From Alphaproteobacteria bacterium (GTDB taxonomy: Bacteria > Pseudomonadota > Alphaproteobacteria > ATCC43930 > CGMCC-115725): a DNA stretch of 32,477 nt. The first letter of the stretch is position 1. Each line of letters opens with the position of its first letter. Location of the stretch: assembly GCA_021325525.1 (NCBI GenBank), contig JAJPHB010000089.1, positions 1 to 32,477 on the forward strand. The letters run 5' to 3'. Both the position numbers and the translations under genes were made by a program. Under the pieces are notes generated by a model. It searched no databases and was not told the DNA's origin. It saw only the letters and a list, made by a program, of their open reading frames with translations. Shown piece by piece: positions 23,607 through 31,622 of the stretch.

Positions 23607-24920
23607 ATGTCCGCAAGCACATCATCCAGCGCCAGTCCTGCGACCAATCGCTGGCTCCAGCTCATCACCGGCATCGTCTGCATGGTGATGATCGCCAACC
23701 TGCAATATGGCTGGACGCTCTTCGTCAATCCGATCGACCAGAAATATCATTGGGGCCGGGCGGCGATTCAGGTGTCGTTCAGCATCTTCGTCGCCACCGA
23801 AACCTGGCTCGTCCCCATCGAAGGCTGGTTCGTCGACCGCTTCGGGCCGAAGATCATCGTCGGCATCGGCGGCGCTCTGGTCGCCCTCGCCTGGACCATC
23901 GATTCGATGGCGAGCTCCCTGCCGATGCTCTATCTCGGCGGCGCGATCGCCGGCATCGGCGCCGGCGCCGTCTACGGCACCTGCGTCGGCAACGCCCTCA
24001 AATGGTTCCCCGACCGGCGCGGCTTGGCGGCGGGATTGACGGCGGCGGGCTTCGGCGCCGGCGCGGCGGCGACGGTCATTCCGATCCGCGAGGTCGTCGC
24101 CGCCTATGGCTATCAATCGGCCTTCCTTTGGTTCGGCCTCGCCCAGGGTTTCGTCGTCCTGGTGCTGTCGCGCTTCCTGCTGGCGCCGGCGCCGGGCGCC
24201 GTTCCGGCGGCGGCGCCGGCCAAGGTGCAGCAGACCGGCCGCGACTTCCGCCCGCTCGAAGTGCTGCGCACGCCCGTCTTCTGGGTCCTCTACGTCATGT
24301 TCGTGCTCGTGGCCTCCGGCGGCCTCATGGCGACGGCGCAGGTTGCGCCCATCGCCCGCGACTTCAAGATCGCCGACGTCCCGATCGATCTCGGCATCTT
24401 CGCGGCGAGCACGCTCTCGATCGCCCTCGTCGTCGACAACGTCCTCAACGGGCTGGCGCGGCCCTTCTTTGGCTGGGTCTCCGACCATCTCGGGCGCGAG
24501 AATACGATGGGCGGCGTCTTCCTCCTCGGTGCCGCCAGCTACTGGCTGCTCGGCACGGTCGGGGCCAGTCCCGTCGCCTTCGTGATCTGCGCCGGCATCG
24601 TCTACTTCACTTGGGGCGAGATCTACAGCCTCTTCCCCTCCGCCTGCACCGATGCGTTCGGACGGAAATACGCGACGACAAACGCCGGGCTGCTCTACAC
24701 GGCGAAGGGGACGGCCGCTTGGCTGGTGCCGCTGGCCAATGTGCTCAAAGGCTACACCGGCAGCTGGCACGCAGTCTTCGTCGTCGCGGCGCTCTTCAAC
24801 GTCGCAGTGGCGCTCGCGGCCATTTTCATTCTGAAGCCGATGCGCGCCGCCCATATCGCCGCGGCGCAGCAGGCGCCGCTGCCGACGGCGGCGCCGGCGC
24901 GCGAGCTCGGCCGCGCCTGA
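23607..24920 (+). CDS. Oxalate/formate antiporter family MFS transporter (OxlT-like)
   Basis: A 437-residue transporter with 12 predicted membrane helices. It has YGWTLFVNPI in helix 1, GAVYGTCVGNALKWFPDRRG after helix 4, Arg285 in the GLARPFFGWVSD motif and Lys367 in NAGLLYTAKGTAAW. These two positive residues correspond to Arg272 and Lys355 that bind oxalate in Oxalobacter OxlT, each offset by about 12, so dicarboxylate exchange is likely. No oxalyl-CoA decarboxylase or formyl-CoA transferase gene is present in the window, so the true substrate is open. The start ATG has GGGAGG 7 bases upstream. A terminator hairpin follows the gene. Confidence 0.9.
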   Translation: MSASTSSSASPATNRWLQLITGIVCMVMIANLQYGWTLFVNPIDQKYHWGRAAIQVSFSIFVATETWLVPIEGWFVDRFGPKIIVGIGGALVALAWTIDSMASSLPMLYLGGAIAGIGAGAVYGTCVGNALKWFPDRRGLAAGLTAAGFGAGAAATVIPIREVVAAYGYQSAFLWFGLAQGFVVLVLSRFLLAPAPGAVPAAAPAKVQQTGRDFRPLEVLRTPVFWVLYVMFVLVASGGLMATAQVAPIARDFKIADVPIDLGIFAASTLSIALVVDNVLNGLARPFFGWVSDHLGRENTMGGVFLLGAASYWLLGTVGASPVAFVICAGIVYFTWGEIYSLFPSACTDAFGRKYATTNAGLLYTAKGTAAWLVPLANVLKGYTGSWHAVFVVAALFNVAVALAAIFILKPMRAAHIAAAQQAPLPTAAPARELGRA

Positions 24921-24931
24921 CGCGCGACATC

Positions 24932-24961
24932 GGCCCGGCGGAGCGCCAGCCCCGCCGGGCC
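24932..24961 (+). terminator. Terminator hairpin after the OxlT-like gene
   Basis: A perfect 10-bp stem (24932-24941 with 24952-24961) and a ten-base loop, 11 bases after the stop. There is no T-tract, so it may depend on other factors. Confidence 0.55.
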
Positions 24962-25095
24962 ATGTTGCGATGGCAGTCGTCCAGCCCGTAATCTTCGCGC
25001 CGGAAGGGGCGGCGTCCCGACCGCCACGGGGGAGGGCGTGAGCCGAGAGCGGGGGGCGATGCGGGGCTCGAGCGCCATGGGAATGCGCCGCCGCG

Positions 25096-26730
25096 ATGGC
25101 TGAGCTCCATGCCGCGAGCCGCGCGCGCCACCGGCGGCCGACCGCGCTCTCGCCCTTCCGCTATGCGATGTTCCGTGCCGTCTGGATCGGCACGCTGTCG
25201 GCGAATTTCGGCCAGTGGGTGCAGTCGGTCGGCGCCGCCTGGCTCATGACGATCATTGCGCCATCCCCGGACATGGTGGCGCTCGTCCAGGCCGCTTCGT
25301 CGCTGCCGACTCTCGCCTTCGCGCTGCTCGGCGGGGTCCTCGCCGACCTTCTCGACCGCCGGCTCGTCTTCATCGCCGGCCAATCCGTCATGCTGCTGGC
25401 CGCGGCAACGCTCGCCCTCTGCGGCCAGCTCGGCCTCCTCACGCCTTGGGGCCTCCTCTTCCTGACCTTCGTCCTCGGCTGCGGCTCGGCGCTGCGCCTG
25501 CCGGCTTACCAGGCGCTCGTCAACGACCTCGTCCCGCGCGAGGAGGTGCCGGGCGCGGTCGCCCTCAACAGCGCCGGCTTCAACCTCGCGCGCTCGACCG
25601 GCCCGGCGCTCGGCGGCTCGATCGTCGCCGCCGCGGGCGCGCAGGCGGCCTTCCTCTTCAACGCCGTCTCGAACCTCCTCATCATCCTCGTGCTCGTCTT
25701 CTGGCGCCGCCGGCAGCGGCCGCAGCTCCTGCCGCGCGAGGGCATCGCGGGTGCCATGATTGCGGCGCTGCGCTATGCGGGACAGGAGCGGACGACCCAA
25801 GCCGTGCTCCTGCGCGTCGGCGTCTTCGGCACGCTCGCGATTTCGAGCTGGGCGCTCCTGCCGCTCATCGCCAAAGAGGAGCTGAGCGGCGGTCCCGTGA
25901 CCTATGGCCTCCTTCTCGGCAGCCTCGGCTTCGGCGCGCTCTTCGGCGCCGCGGCAATGGCGTGGCTGCGTCGAACCATCGGCACCGAGGCGACGGTGAC
26001 CGCGGCGATGATCGTCTTCGGCGCGGTTACGGCCTCGCTCGCGCTGCTCTCGACGCTCATCCCGGTGATGCTCGTCTTGACCCTGGGCGGCGCCGCCTGG
26101 CTCCTCACCATGTCGAGCTTCAACGTCGTCATCCAGATGTCGGCGCCGGGCTGGGTCAAGGCGCGCGCGCTCGCCGTCTACTACACGGCGATGTTCGGCG
26201 GCATGGCGCTCGGCAGCTGGTTCTGGGGCCGAGTCGCGGCGCAGTCGAGCGTCGATCTCGCGCTTCTCGTTTCCGGCGCCGGCATCATCGCCGCCGCCCT
26301 CCTCGGCCGCCGCTTTCCGCTGCCGGAGAGCGCCGGCCTCGATCTCCGGCCGGCGCGAACCTGGCCGAAGCCGCAAGTGGCGCTCGATTTCGATCCGGCA
26401 GAGGGGCCGGTGCTGGTCACCATCGAATATCTCGTTCCGCGCGAGCGCGCCGCCGATTTCGTCGCGGCCATGGATGGGCTGCGCCGCATCCGCCGCCGCG
26501 ACGGCGCGCTCCACTGGGAGCTCTACGAGGATGTGGCGCGGCCGGAGCGCTGGCTCGAAACCTTCACTCTCGGCTCATGGCTCGAGCATCTGCGCCAGCA
26601 GGAGCGCACGACGGTGGCCGATGCCGCCATCGAGGCCCGCGCCCGCGCCTTTCACACAGGAGCGGCGCCGCCCGCCATCTCGACGCTCATCGTCCACCGC
26701 CCGGGACGGTCCGACGTCGGGCGGTTCTGA
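25096..26730 (+). CDS. MFS_3 family exporter with soluble C-terminal domain
   Basis: A 544-residue protein. Residues about 20-405 are the 12-helix transporter of the EntS-like MFS_3 family (FRAVWIGTLSANFGQWVQSVG, the GVLADLLDRR loop, a PAYQALVNDLVPREEV segment). Residues about 435-540 form a soluble alpha/beta domain (VLVTIEYLVPRERAADFVAA, ALHWELYEDV, RWLETFTLGSWLEHLRQ) that looks like an antibiotic biosynthesis monooxygenase-type ferredoxin barrel. The two-part plan is known for this family, whose members often export siderophores or drugs; the cargo here is unknown. The start ATG at 25096 has a poor ribosome binding site, but no better in-frame start is seen. Confidence 0.88.
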   Translation: MAELHAASRARHRRPTALSPFRYAMFRAVWIGTLSANFGQWVQSVGAAWLMTIIAPSPDMVALVQAASSLPTLAFALLGGVLADLLDRRLVFIAGQSVMLLAAATLALCGQLGLLTPWGLLFLTFVLGCGSALRLPAYQALVNDLVPREEVPGAVALNSAGFNLARSTGPALGGSIVAAAGAQAAFLFNAVSNLLIILVLVFWRRRQRPQLLPREGIAGAMIAALRYAGQERTTQAVLLRVGVFGTLAISSWALLPLIAKEELSGGPVTYGLLLGSLGFGALFGAAAMAWLRRTIGTEATVTAAMIVFGAVTASLALLSTLIPVMLVLTLGGAAWLLTMSSFNVVIQMSAPGWVKARALAVYYTAMFGGMALGSWFWGRVAAQSSVDLALLVSGAGIIAAALLGRRFPLPESAGLDLRPARTWPKPQVALDFDPAEGPVLVTIEYLVPRERAADFVAAMDGLRRIRRRDGALHWELYEDVARPERWLETFTLGSWLEHLRQQERTTVADAAIEARARAFHTGAAPPAISTLIVHRPGRSDVGRF

Positions 26731-26795
26731 TTGCCGCCTCAGTCGCTTGCCGCGCACTCATCTGGCTCCATGACTCGAACTTGGCGCCGACCCGC

Positions 26796-28748
26796 TCACG
26801 ATCCCGGCCGGTCGCGGCGCGCGGCGCTCGCCACGGCGCCGACGAGGCGGGCCGTGCGCCAGCGTTCGGGATTCGCCAGCGCCTCGGCGGGCGGGGCGCC
26901 GGTAAGCGACATCCAGCGCGAGCGGTGCCAGGCCGTGGCGGCGACTTCGAGCCGAAGCTTGCGGCTCGCAGGAGGACGGGCGAGGCCGAGCGCGGACCAG
27001 GGCAGGAACGCCTCCGCCGTGATCCGCGGCTGGTCGGCGCCGAAATAGACGGCGCGGGCGCCGGGCACGGCGGCGCAATCGGCCTCCGTCGCCGCCTCGC
27101 CGGCGCAGAGCACGGCCTTCATCGGCGGATGGTCGCGCAGCTTCGTGCGCGGCGGCACGAAATAGAGCGTGAACCGGCGCGGCCCCGCCCCGCCATCGAT
27201 GCCGAGGGCGAGGCGATAGGCTTCGCCGAGCGGGAAGGCGCCGTCATAGGCGAGGAGGTCGAGATCGTAATAATCCTGGCCGATCGTGGCGAGCGAGAGC
27301 CCCGCCTCGTTCCAGGCGAGATAGGCTTCGCCGAACGCGACCTCGCCCGCCGGCGGGATGAGCGGCGGCAGCAGGCTCGCCGGCTTCGGCCAATCCGCGA
27401 GGGAGCGTGCGGCAAGATCGATGCGCGCTTCGGGGACGGCGATGTCGCGCGCCGTTCGCGCCGGCTCGATGCGGGCCGCGGCGTGAATTGCCGGCAGGCG
27501 ATGGTTGGCCGCGGTGAGCGCCGCCGTGAGCCGCGCATAGGGACGGTTCTCGATATCGACGAGGCCGAAATCGTAATCCTCGCCGTCGCTGCGGCCGCCC
27601 GCTGGATGGTCGGAGAACTGGAACCAGTGCTCGCCGACAATTTCGGGAATGCGGGCGAGGTTGGCGGCTGCCGCGGCGGCGCCGCGCGCCCGCTCCGCCT
27701 GCGTCTCGACGGTCATCAGATGGCCATTGTTGCGGTTGCCGGTATGGTTCTCCATCGCTGCGAAGAACCATTCCGAGACGATGGCCGGCTTGCCGCCCGA
27801 GAGTTGGCGCAGCCCGTCGAAGAAATAAGGCGCGACCCAGCCATCGGGGCTATCGATGTTGTAGTTGACCGCGATCGCGTCGACATGCCGCGCCATGGCG
27901 CGCACCGCGACCGGGTCGTAATAGATGGGCAGGCGGTCGCCGAAGATGAGGGCGTCCGGGTCGGCGGCGCGGAGCGCGCGCTCGACCTCGCTGTAGTAGC
28001 GCTCGGCCAGAATGCCGGTCCAGCGCCGCACCGCCGCGATGCCGGCGCCCCCGGGCCGCAGCTTCGTCATGGCCTCGGCGCGCAGCAGCCCGTCCCAGTC
28101 GGCGACGCCCGCCGGCGGCACGAAATCCGCGAGGAAGCGCCGCCAGTCGCCGCCATATTGCTCGCGCAGCATCGCGACCCAGCGCTGCTTCGTATAATTC
28201 GCCGCCGGCTTCATCGAATAGAAGACGAAGAGCGCGCCGCCCCACCAGCCGACCTCGTTGTCGCTGAAATAGCCGATGCGGTAGGGGCTGCCCTTGTAGG
28301 GCGCGACGAGAGCCCGCGCCTCGCGCCTCATCGCCGCTTCCGTTGCCGGGTCGAACGGATCGAACCAGTGGAAGCGGGAGAGGCGGCCCAATTCGAGGTT
28401 GGGAATGCTCGGCAGTTCGAGATAGGCGGGCGGCAGCGACCAGGCGCCGGCGCTGTTGAAGCCCCAGCCGCCGATGCGCGCCAGCGTGTCCTCGCGCCAG
28501 GCTTCGAGCGAGGGATAATAGCGCCGCCAGTCGTAGCGGACGCGGCCGGGCACGGGCAGCTTCGGAATCTCGCCGTCGAGGACGTTGACGCCGATCGAAT
28601 AGAAGCGCTCGCCGCAGGGGGTGACGAGCCAATCGACGCCGTGCTCGGCGCGCAGCGTCCAGCGCGAGGAGGGCGCCGTGGCGAGATCGGGGCAGGCTCG
28701 GGCGGTGGATAGGAAGAGCAAGAGCGCGACGACCGCGTACCCGATCAT
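26796..28748 (-). CDS. Secreted clan GH-A-like glycoside hydrolase with CBM9-like C-terminal domain
   Basis: A 650-residue protein beginning with a signal peptide (MIGYAVVALLLFLSTARA, cleavage likely after ARA before Cys19). A catalytic barrel follows. YSIGVNVLDGEIPK and GFNSAGAWS open it; GYFSDNEVGWW supplies the Asn-Glu acid/base pair (Asn164-Glu165); KPAIVSEWFFA supplies the nucleophile (Glu326); HWFQFSDHPAG and DYDFGLVDIENRPY close it. This resembles beta-agarase-type and related clan GH-A enzymes. Residues about 455-640 are a beta-rich domain like CBM9. The substrate is unknown. The start is the ATG at 28746-28748; the frame is open upstream through a repeat but has no signal-like sequence. 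Confidence 0.8.
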   Translation of the reverse strand: MIGYAVVALLLFLSTARACPDLATAPSSRWTLRAEHGVDWLVTPCGERFYSIGVNVLDGEIPKLPVPGRVRYDWRRYYPSLEAWREDTLARIGGWGFNSAGAWSLPPAYLELPSIPNLELGRLSRFHWFDPFDPATEAAMRREARALVAPYKGSPYRIGYFSDNEVGWWGGALFVFYSMKPAANYTKQRWVAMLREQYGGDWRRFLADFVPPAGVADWDGLLRAEAMTKLRPGGAGIAAVRRWTGILAERYYSEVERALRAADPDALIFGDRLPIYYDPVAVRAMARHVDAIAVNYNIDSPDGWVAPYFFDGLRQLSGGKPAIVSEWFFAAMENHTGNRNNGHLMTVETQAERARGAAAAAANLARIPEIVGEHWFQFSDHPAGGRSDGEDYDFGLVDIENRPYARLTAALTAANHRLPAIHAAARIEPARTARDIAVPEARIDLAARSLADWPKPASLLPPLIPPAGEVAFGEAYLAWNEAGLSLATIGQDYYDLDLLAYDGAFPLGEAYRLALGIDGGAGPRRFTLYFVPPRTKLRDHPPMKAVLCAGEAATEADCAAVPGARAVYFGADQPRITAEAFLPWSALGLARPPASRKLRLEVAATAWHRSRWMSLTGAPPAEALANPERWRTARLVGAVASAARRDRPGS

Positions 28749-28784
28749 CCCCGCCCCGACCCTCCCTCGCGGAGTCCGCAAAAT

Positions 28785-28886
28785 CCCTCTCCCCTCGGGG
28801 AGAGAATAGGCGAGGGGGAAGCGCCGCGGTAACGGCGCTTCCGGCGGCTCCCCCTCTCCCGGCCTCTCCCCAAGGGGACAGGAGAT
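28785..28886. repeat. Composite intergenic palindromic repeat, copy B
   Basis: Three successive hairpins: CTCTCCCC at 28787-28794 with GGGGAGAG at 28797-28804; AAGCGCC at 28819-28825 with GGCGCTT at 28834-28840; and CCCC-AA-GGGG near 28868-28877. Hairpin order and the GAGGGGGA junction match the element at 2130-2247. It lies in the upstream region of the glycoside hydrolase gene, behind the end of tldD. Confidence 0.75.
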
Positions 28887-28928
28887 GGGAATGCGAGAAT
28901 GGCGCACGAGCTTTGTCGGCGGGGGGGG

Positions 28929-30362
28929 TCAGGCCGCGGTGCCGCCGACGGTCAGCCCGTCCATGCGGAGCGTCGGCTGGCCGACGCCGACGGGCACGCC
29001 CTGGCCGTCCTTGCCGCAGGTGCCGACGCCGTCATCGAGCTTCAGATCGTTGCCGATCATCGTGATCTTGGTCAGCGCGTCGGGGCCGTTGCCGATGAGC
29101 GTCGCGCCCTTGACCGCGGGGCCGATCTTGCCGTTCTCGATGAGATAGGCCTCGGAGGCGGAGAAGACGAACTTGCCCGAGGTGATGTCGACTTGGCCGC
29201 CGCCGAAATTGACGGCGTAGAGCCCGCGCGGCACCGAGGCGATGATCTCCTCCGGCGTTTTGTCGCCGGCCAGCATGTAGGTGTTGGTCATGCGCGGCAT
29301 CGGGGCATGGGCGAAGCCTTGCCGGCGGCCGTTGCCGGTGGGCTGGACGCCCATCAGCCGGGCGTTGAGACGGTCCTGCATGTAGCCCTTGAGGATGCCG
29401 TCCTCGATGAGGACGTTGCAGGCCGAGGGCGTGCCCTCGTCATCGACGGTGAGCGAGCCGCGGCGGTCCTTCAGGGTGCCGTCATCGACGACGGTGACGC
29501 CGGGCGAGGCGACGCGCTGCCCGATGAGGCCGGAGAAGGCCGAGGTCTTCTTGCGGTTGAAGTCGCCTTCGAGCCCGTGTCCGACCGCCTCGTGCAGCAT
29601 GACGCCGGGCCAGCCCGAGCCGAGCACGACGGTCATGGCGCCCGCCGGCGCCGGCACCGAGCCGAGATTGACCAGCGCCTGCCGCAGCGCCTCGTCGACC
29701 TGGGCGCGCCATTGCGCCGGGTCGAGATAGCGCTCGTAGCTGACGCGGCCGCCGGCGCCGTGCGAGCCGGTCTCCATCCGCGCGCCTTCGCCGACGACGA
29801 TGCTGACATTGAGGCGGACGAGCGGGCGGATGTCGCCGACGCGGCGGCCATCGGCGCGGATGATCTGCACCGCCTGCCAGACGCCCGAGAGCGAGGCCAT
29901 CACCTGCTTGACGCGCGGATCCTTCGACCGGGCATAGGCGTCGATCTCGGCGAGGAGCTTCGTCTTCGCCGCGAAATCGACGGCGCCCAGGGGATTTTCG
30001 TCGGTATAGAGACGGCGGTTGGTGCCGATCGGGTCGGCCATCATGGTGCCGCCATGGCCGGAATGGACGGCACGCACCGTGGCGGCGGCGCGGCGCATCG
30101 CCTCTTCGGAAAGATCGGAAGCATGCGCGAAGCCGGTCGTCTCGCCCGAGATGGCGCGGAGGCCGAAGCCCTGCGCCGTGTCGAAGGAAGCGCTCTTGAT
30201 CCGCCCGTCGTCGAGCGCGACGCTCTCCGACTGGCTGTATTCGAGGAAGAGCTCGCCGTCATCCATCCCGGCGAGCGCCTCGCCGACGAGGCGTTCGACG
30301 CGGCTGCGCTCGAGCCCGCTGCGGGTGAAGAAGAGGTCGTCCGTGGCGGCGAGGTCGCTCAT
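28929..30362 (-). CDS. tldD: Metalloprotease TldD
   Basis: A 477-residue TldD/PmbA family zinc protease. It has HEAVGHGLEGD, with His257, Glu258 and His262 forming the HExxxH site, and Cys449 near the C-terminus (VGTCGKDGQGVPVG) as third zinc ligand; these match the positions known in E. coli TldD. TldD and TldE degrade unfolded peptides and process some modified peptides. No pmbA/tldE partner gene is in the window. The start is the ATG at 30360-30362, with GAAAGGAG 5 bases upstream, giving MSDLAATDDLFF. It diverges from coxB, an arrangement common in Rhizobiales. Confidence 0.96.
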   Translation of the reverse strand: MSDLAATDDLFFTRSGLERSRVERLVGEALAGMDDGELFLEYSQSESVALDDGRIKSASFDTAQGFGLRAISGETTGFAHASDLSEEAMRRAAATVRAVHSGHGGTMMADPIGTNRRLYTDENPLGAVDFAAKTKLLAEIDAYARSKDPRVKQVMASLSGVWQAVQIIRADGRRVGDIRPLVRLNVSIVVGEGARMETGSHGAGGRVSYERYLDPAQWRAQVDEALRQALVNLGSVPAPAGAMTVVLGSGWPGVMLHEAVGHGLEGDFNRKKTSAFSGLIGQRVASPGVTVVDDGTLKDRRGSLTVDDEGTPSACNVLIEDGILKGYMQDRLNARLMGVQPTGNGRRQGFAHAPMPRMTNTYMLAGDKTPEEIIASVPRGLYAVNFGGGQVDITSGKFVFSASEAYLIENGKIGPAVKGATLIGNGPDALTKITMIGNDLKLDDGVGTCGKDGQGVPVGVGQPTLRMDGLTVGGTAA

Positions 30363-30408
30363 GAGGCTCCTTTCGAGGCGAGCGACGTCGCCGCCGCTCG
30401 GCATCCAG

Positions 30409-30428
30409 CATATCCGCCACAGGATATG
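30409..30428. promoter_or_regulatory. Inverted repeat CATATCC-N6-GGATATG
   Basis: Perfect 7-bp arms (30409-30415 and 30422-30428) and a six-base centre, 47 bases upstream of the tldD start. Operator-like size and symmetry; the binding protein is unknown. Confidence 0.45.
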
Positions 30429-30468
30429 GTGGCGACGGCCGCGGTTGGAACCCTGGGCCGACGCCGCC

Positions 30469-30485
30469 CTCGGCTGCAAGCCGAG
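30469..30485. promoter_or_regulatory. Inverted repeat CTCGGCT-GCA-AGCCGAG
   Basis: Perfect 7-bp arms with a three-base loop. It is GC-rich and may be a hairpin or a dimeric protein site. It stands between the two other repeats of this region. Confidence 0.35.
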
Positions 30486-30497
30486 CGCCGGCACTCG

Positions 30498-30514
30498 CCT
30501 TATGCGGCATAAGG
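30498..30514. promoter_or_regulatory. Palindrome CCTTATGC-G-GCATAAGG
   Basis: Perfect 8-bp arms (30498-30505 and 30507-30514) around a single base. AT-rich cores in this GC-rich context make a chance origin less likely. It is about 212 bases before coxB and 136 bases before tldD, so it could act on either. Confidence 0.5.
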
Positions 30515-30725
30515 TCGCAATCCGTGCCGCGCCGTTGCCAGGGCCGCACCGGCTGCGCGACGACACTGCGGCGCGTCGCCGCAAAGCGCGGCGCCGCGGT
30601 CGTTGCAGTTGTGGTGGCCGACGGCTTTGTTGTAGTTTCGCGCCGCATTCGGCCGGGCCCGCACCGGCCGCGCCGTCCGAGGCGGCGAGAACCGGCCGAT
30701 TTCGCAGACGAGGGGCAAAAAGGGG

Positions 30726-31622
30726 ATGGGGTTCAAGGAGCTATTCGGCCTCGCAGCATTGCGGCGCGCGCTGCTGTCGCTCGCCGTCACCTTGACGACG
30801 GCGCCGCTCGCCTTCGCCGCCGAACATGTGGTCGAGCCGCATGACTGGCAATTCGGCTTCCAGGAGGCGGCGACCCCGGTGAAGGAGCGCATCGCCGGGC
30901 TTCACCACGAGCTGCTGATCATCATCACCTGCATCGCCGCGCTCGTGATGATCCTCCTTCTCTACGTGATGGTGCGCTTCAACGCGCGCGCCCATCCCGT
31001 GCCGTCGCGAACCTCGCACAACACCTGGATCGAGATCGCCTGGACGGTCATTCCGGTGCTGATCCTGCTGGCGATCGCCATCCCGTCTTTCAAGCTCATG
31101 TATTACATGGACAAGACCCAGAAGGCCGATATGACGATCAAGGTCACCGGCCATCAATGGTACTGGACCTACGAGTATCCCGACTTCAAGGATGTCAGCT
31201 TCGACAGCAACATCATCCCGCCTGAGGAGGCGGTGAAGAGCGGCAAGAAGCGGCTGCTCGATGTCGACAATCGCTTGGTCGTGCCGGTCGGCGAGAATGT
31301 GCGCGTCCTCGTCGCCGGCACCGACGTGATGCATAGCTGGTTCGTCCCCTCTTTCGGGGTGCAGGAATACGCTGTGCCGGGCCGCCTCAACGAGAGCTGG
31401 TTCAACGTCGAGAAGCCCGGCCTCTATTACGGGCAGTGCAACCAGATCTGCGGCGTCAACCACGCCTTCATGCCGATCGTCGTCGAGGCGGTCTCGAAGG
31501 AGGATTTCCAGAAGTTCATCAGCGCCAAGGAGAAGGCGGCGGCGAACGGAACGGCGCCCGTCGCCACGGGGAAGACAGCGGCCGCCGGCGGTGCGGTGCA
31601 TCTCGCGGCCGCGGCAGAGTAA
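30726..31622 (+). CDS. coxB: Cytochrome c oxidase subunit II
   Basis: A 298-residue aa3-type oxidase subunit carrying the CuA centre that receives electrons from cytochrome c. A signal-like N-terminus (to about 32, LAFAAEH) is followed by two membrane helices (about 62-83 and 104-126) and the periplasmic cupredoxin domain. CuA ligands are His203, Cys238, Cys242, His246 and Met249; the loop reads GQCNQICGVNHAFMP. Position 240 is Gln, where many homologues have the Glu that also binds a Mg ion. The last about 35 residues are an Ala-rich tail. AAGGGG directly before the ATG and GAGGGG further up serve as ribosome binding region. coxA follows after 51 bases. Confidence 0.97.
   Translation: MGFKELFGLAALRRALLSLAVTLTTAPLAFAAEHVVEPHDWQFGFQEAATPVKERIAGLHHELLIIITCIAALVMILLLYVMVRFNARAHPVPSRTSHNTWIEIAWTVIPVLILLAIAIPSFKLMYYMDKTQKADMTIKVTGHQWYWTYEYPDFKDVSFDSNIIPPEEAVKSGKKRLLDVDNRLVVPVGENVRVLVAGTDVMHSWFVPSFGVQEYAVPGRLNESWFNVEKPGLYYGQCNQICGVNHAFMPIVVEAVSKEDFQKFISAKEKAAANGTAPVATGKTAAAGGAVHLAAAAE

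Larger units (their letters stand above)
30363..30725. other. Divergent intergenic region tldD / coxB (363 bases)
   Basis: No convincing gene. It carries three perfect inverted repeats listed separately, within about 105 bases, and probably promoters for both tldD and the cytochrome oxidase genes. I could not assign a clear -35/-10 pair. Confidence 0.5.

Noticed and set aside
25215-28712. An 1165-codon open frame on the plus strand
   Set aside because: It shadows the MFS_3 exporter in another frame and then the antisense of the glycoside hydrolase, both of which have clear family motifs.
28692-28748. A lipoprotein signal on the glycoside hydrolase (Cys at residue 19)
   Set aside because: The residues before Cys19 are ALA-ARG-ALA rather than a Leu/Val-x-Ala/Gly lipobox; ordinary signal peptidase cleavage fits better.
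28899-30512. A 537-codon plus-strand open frame antisense to tldD
   Set aside because: The minus strand has the full TldD sequence with zinc ligands; the plus-strand frame has biased low-complexity composition and no motif.
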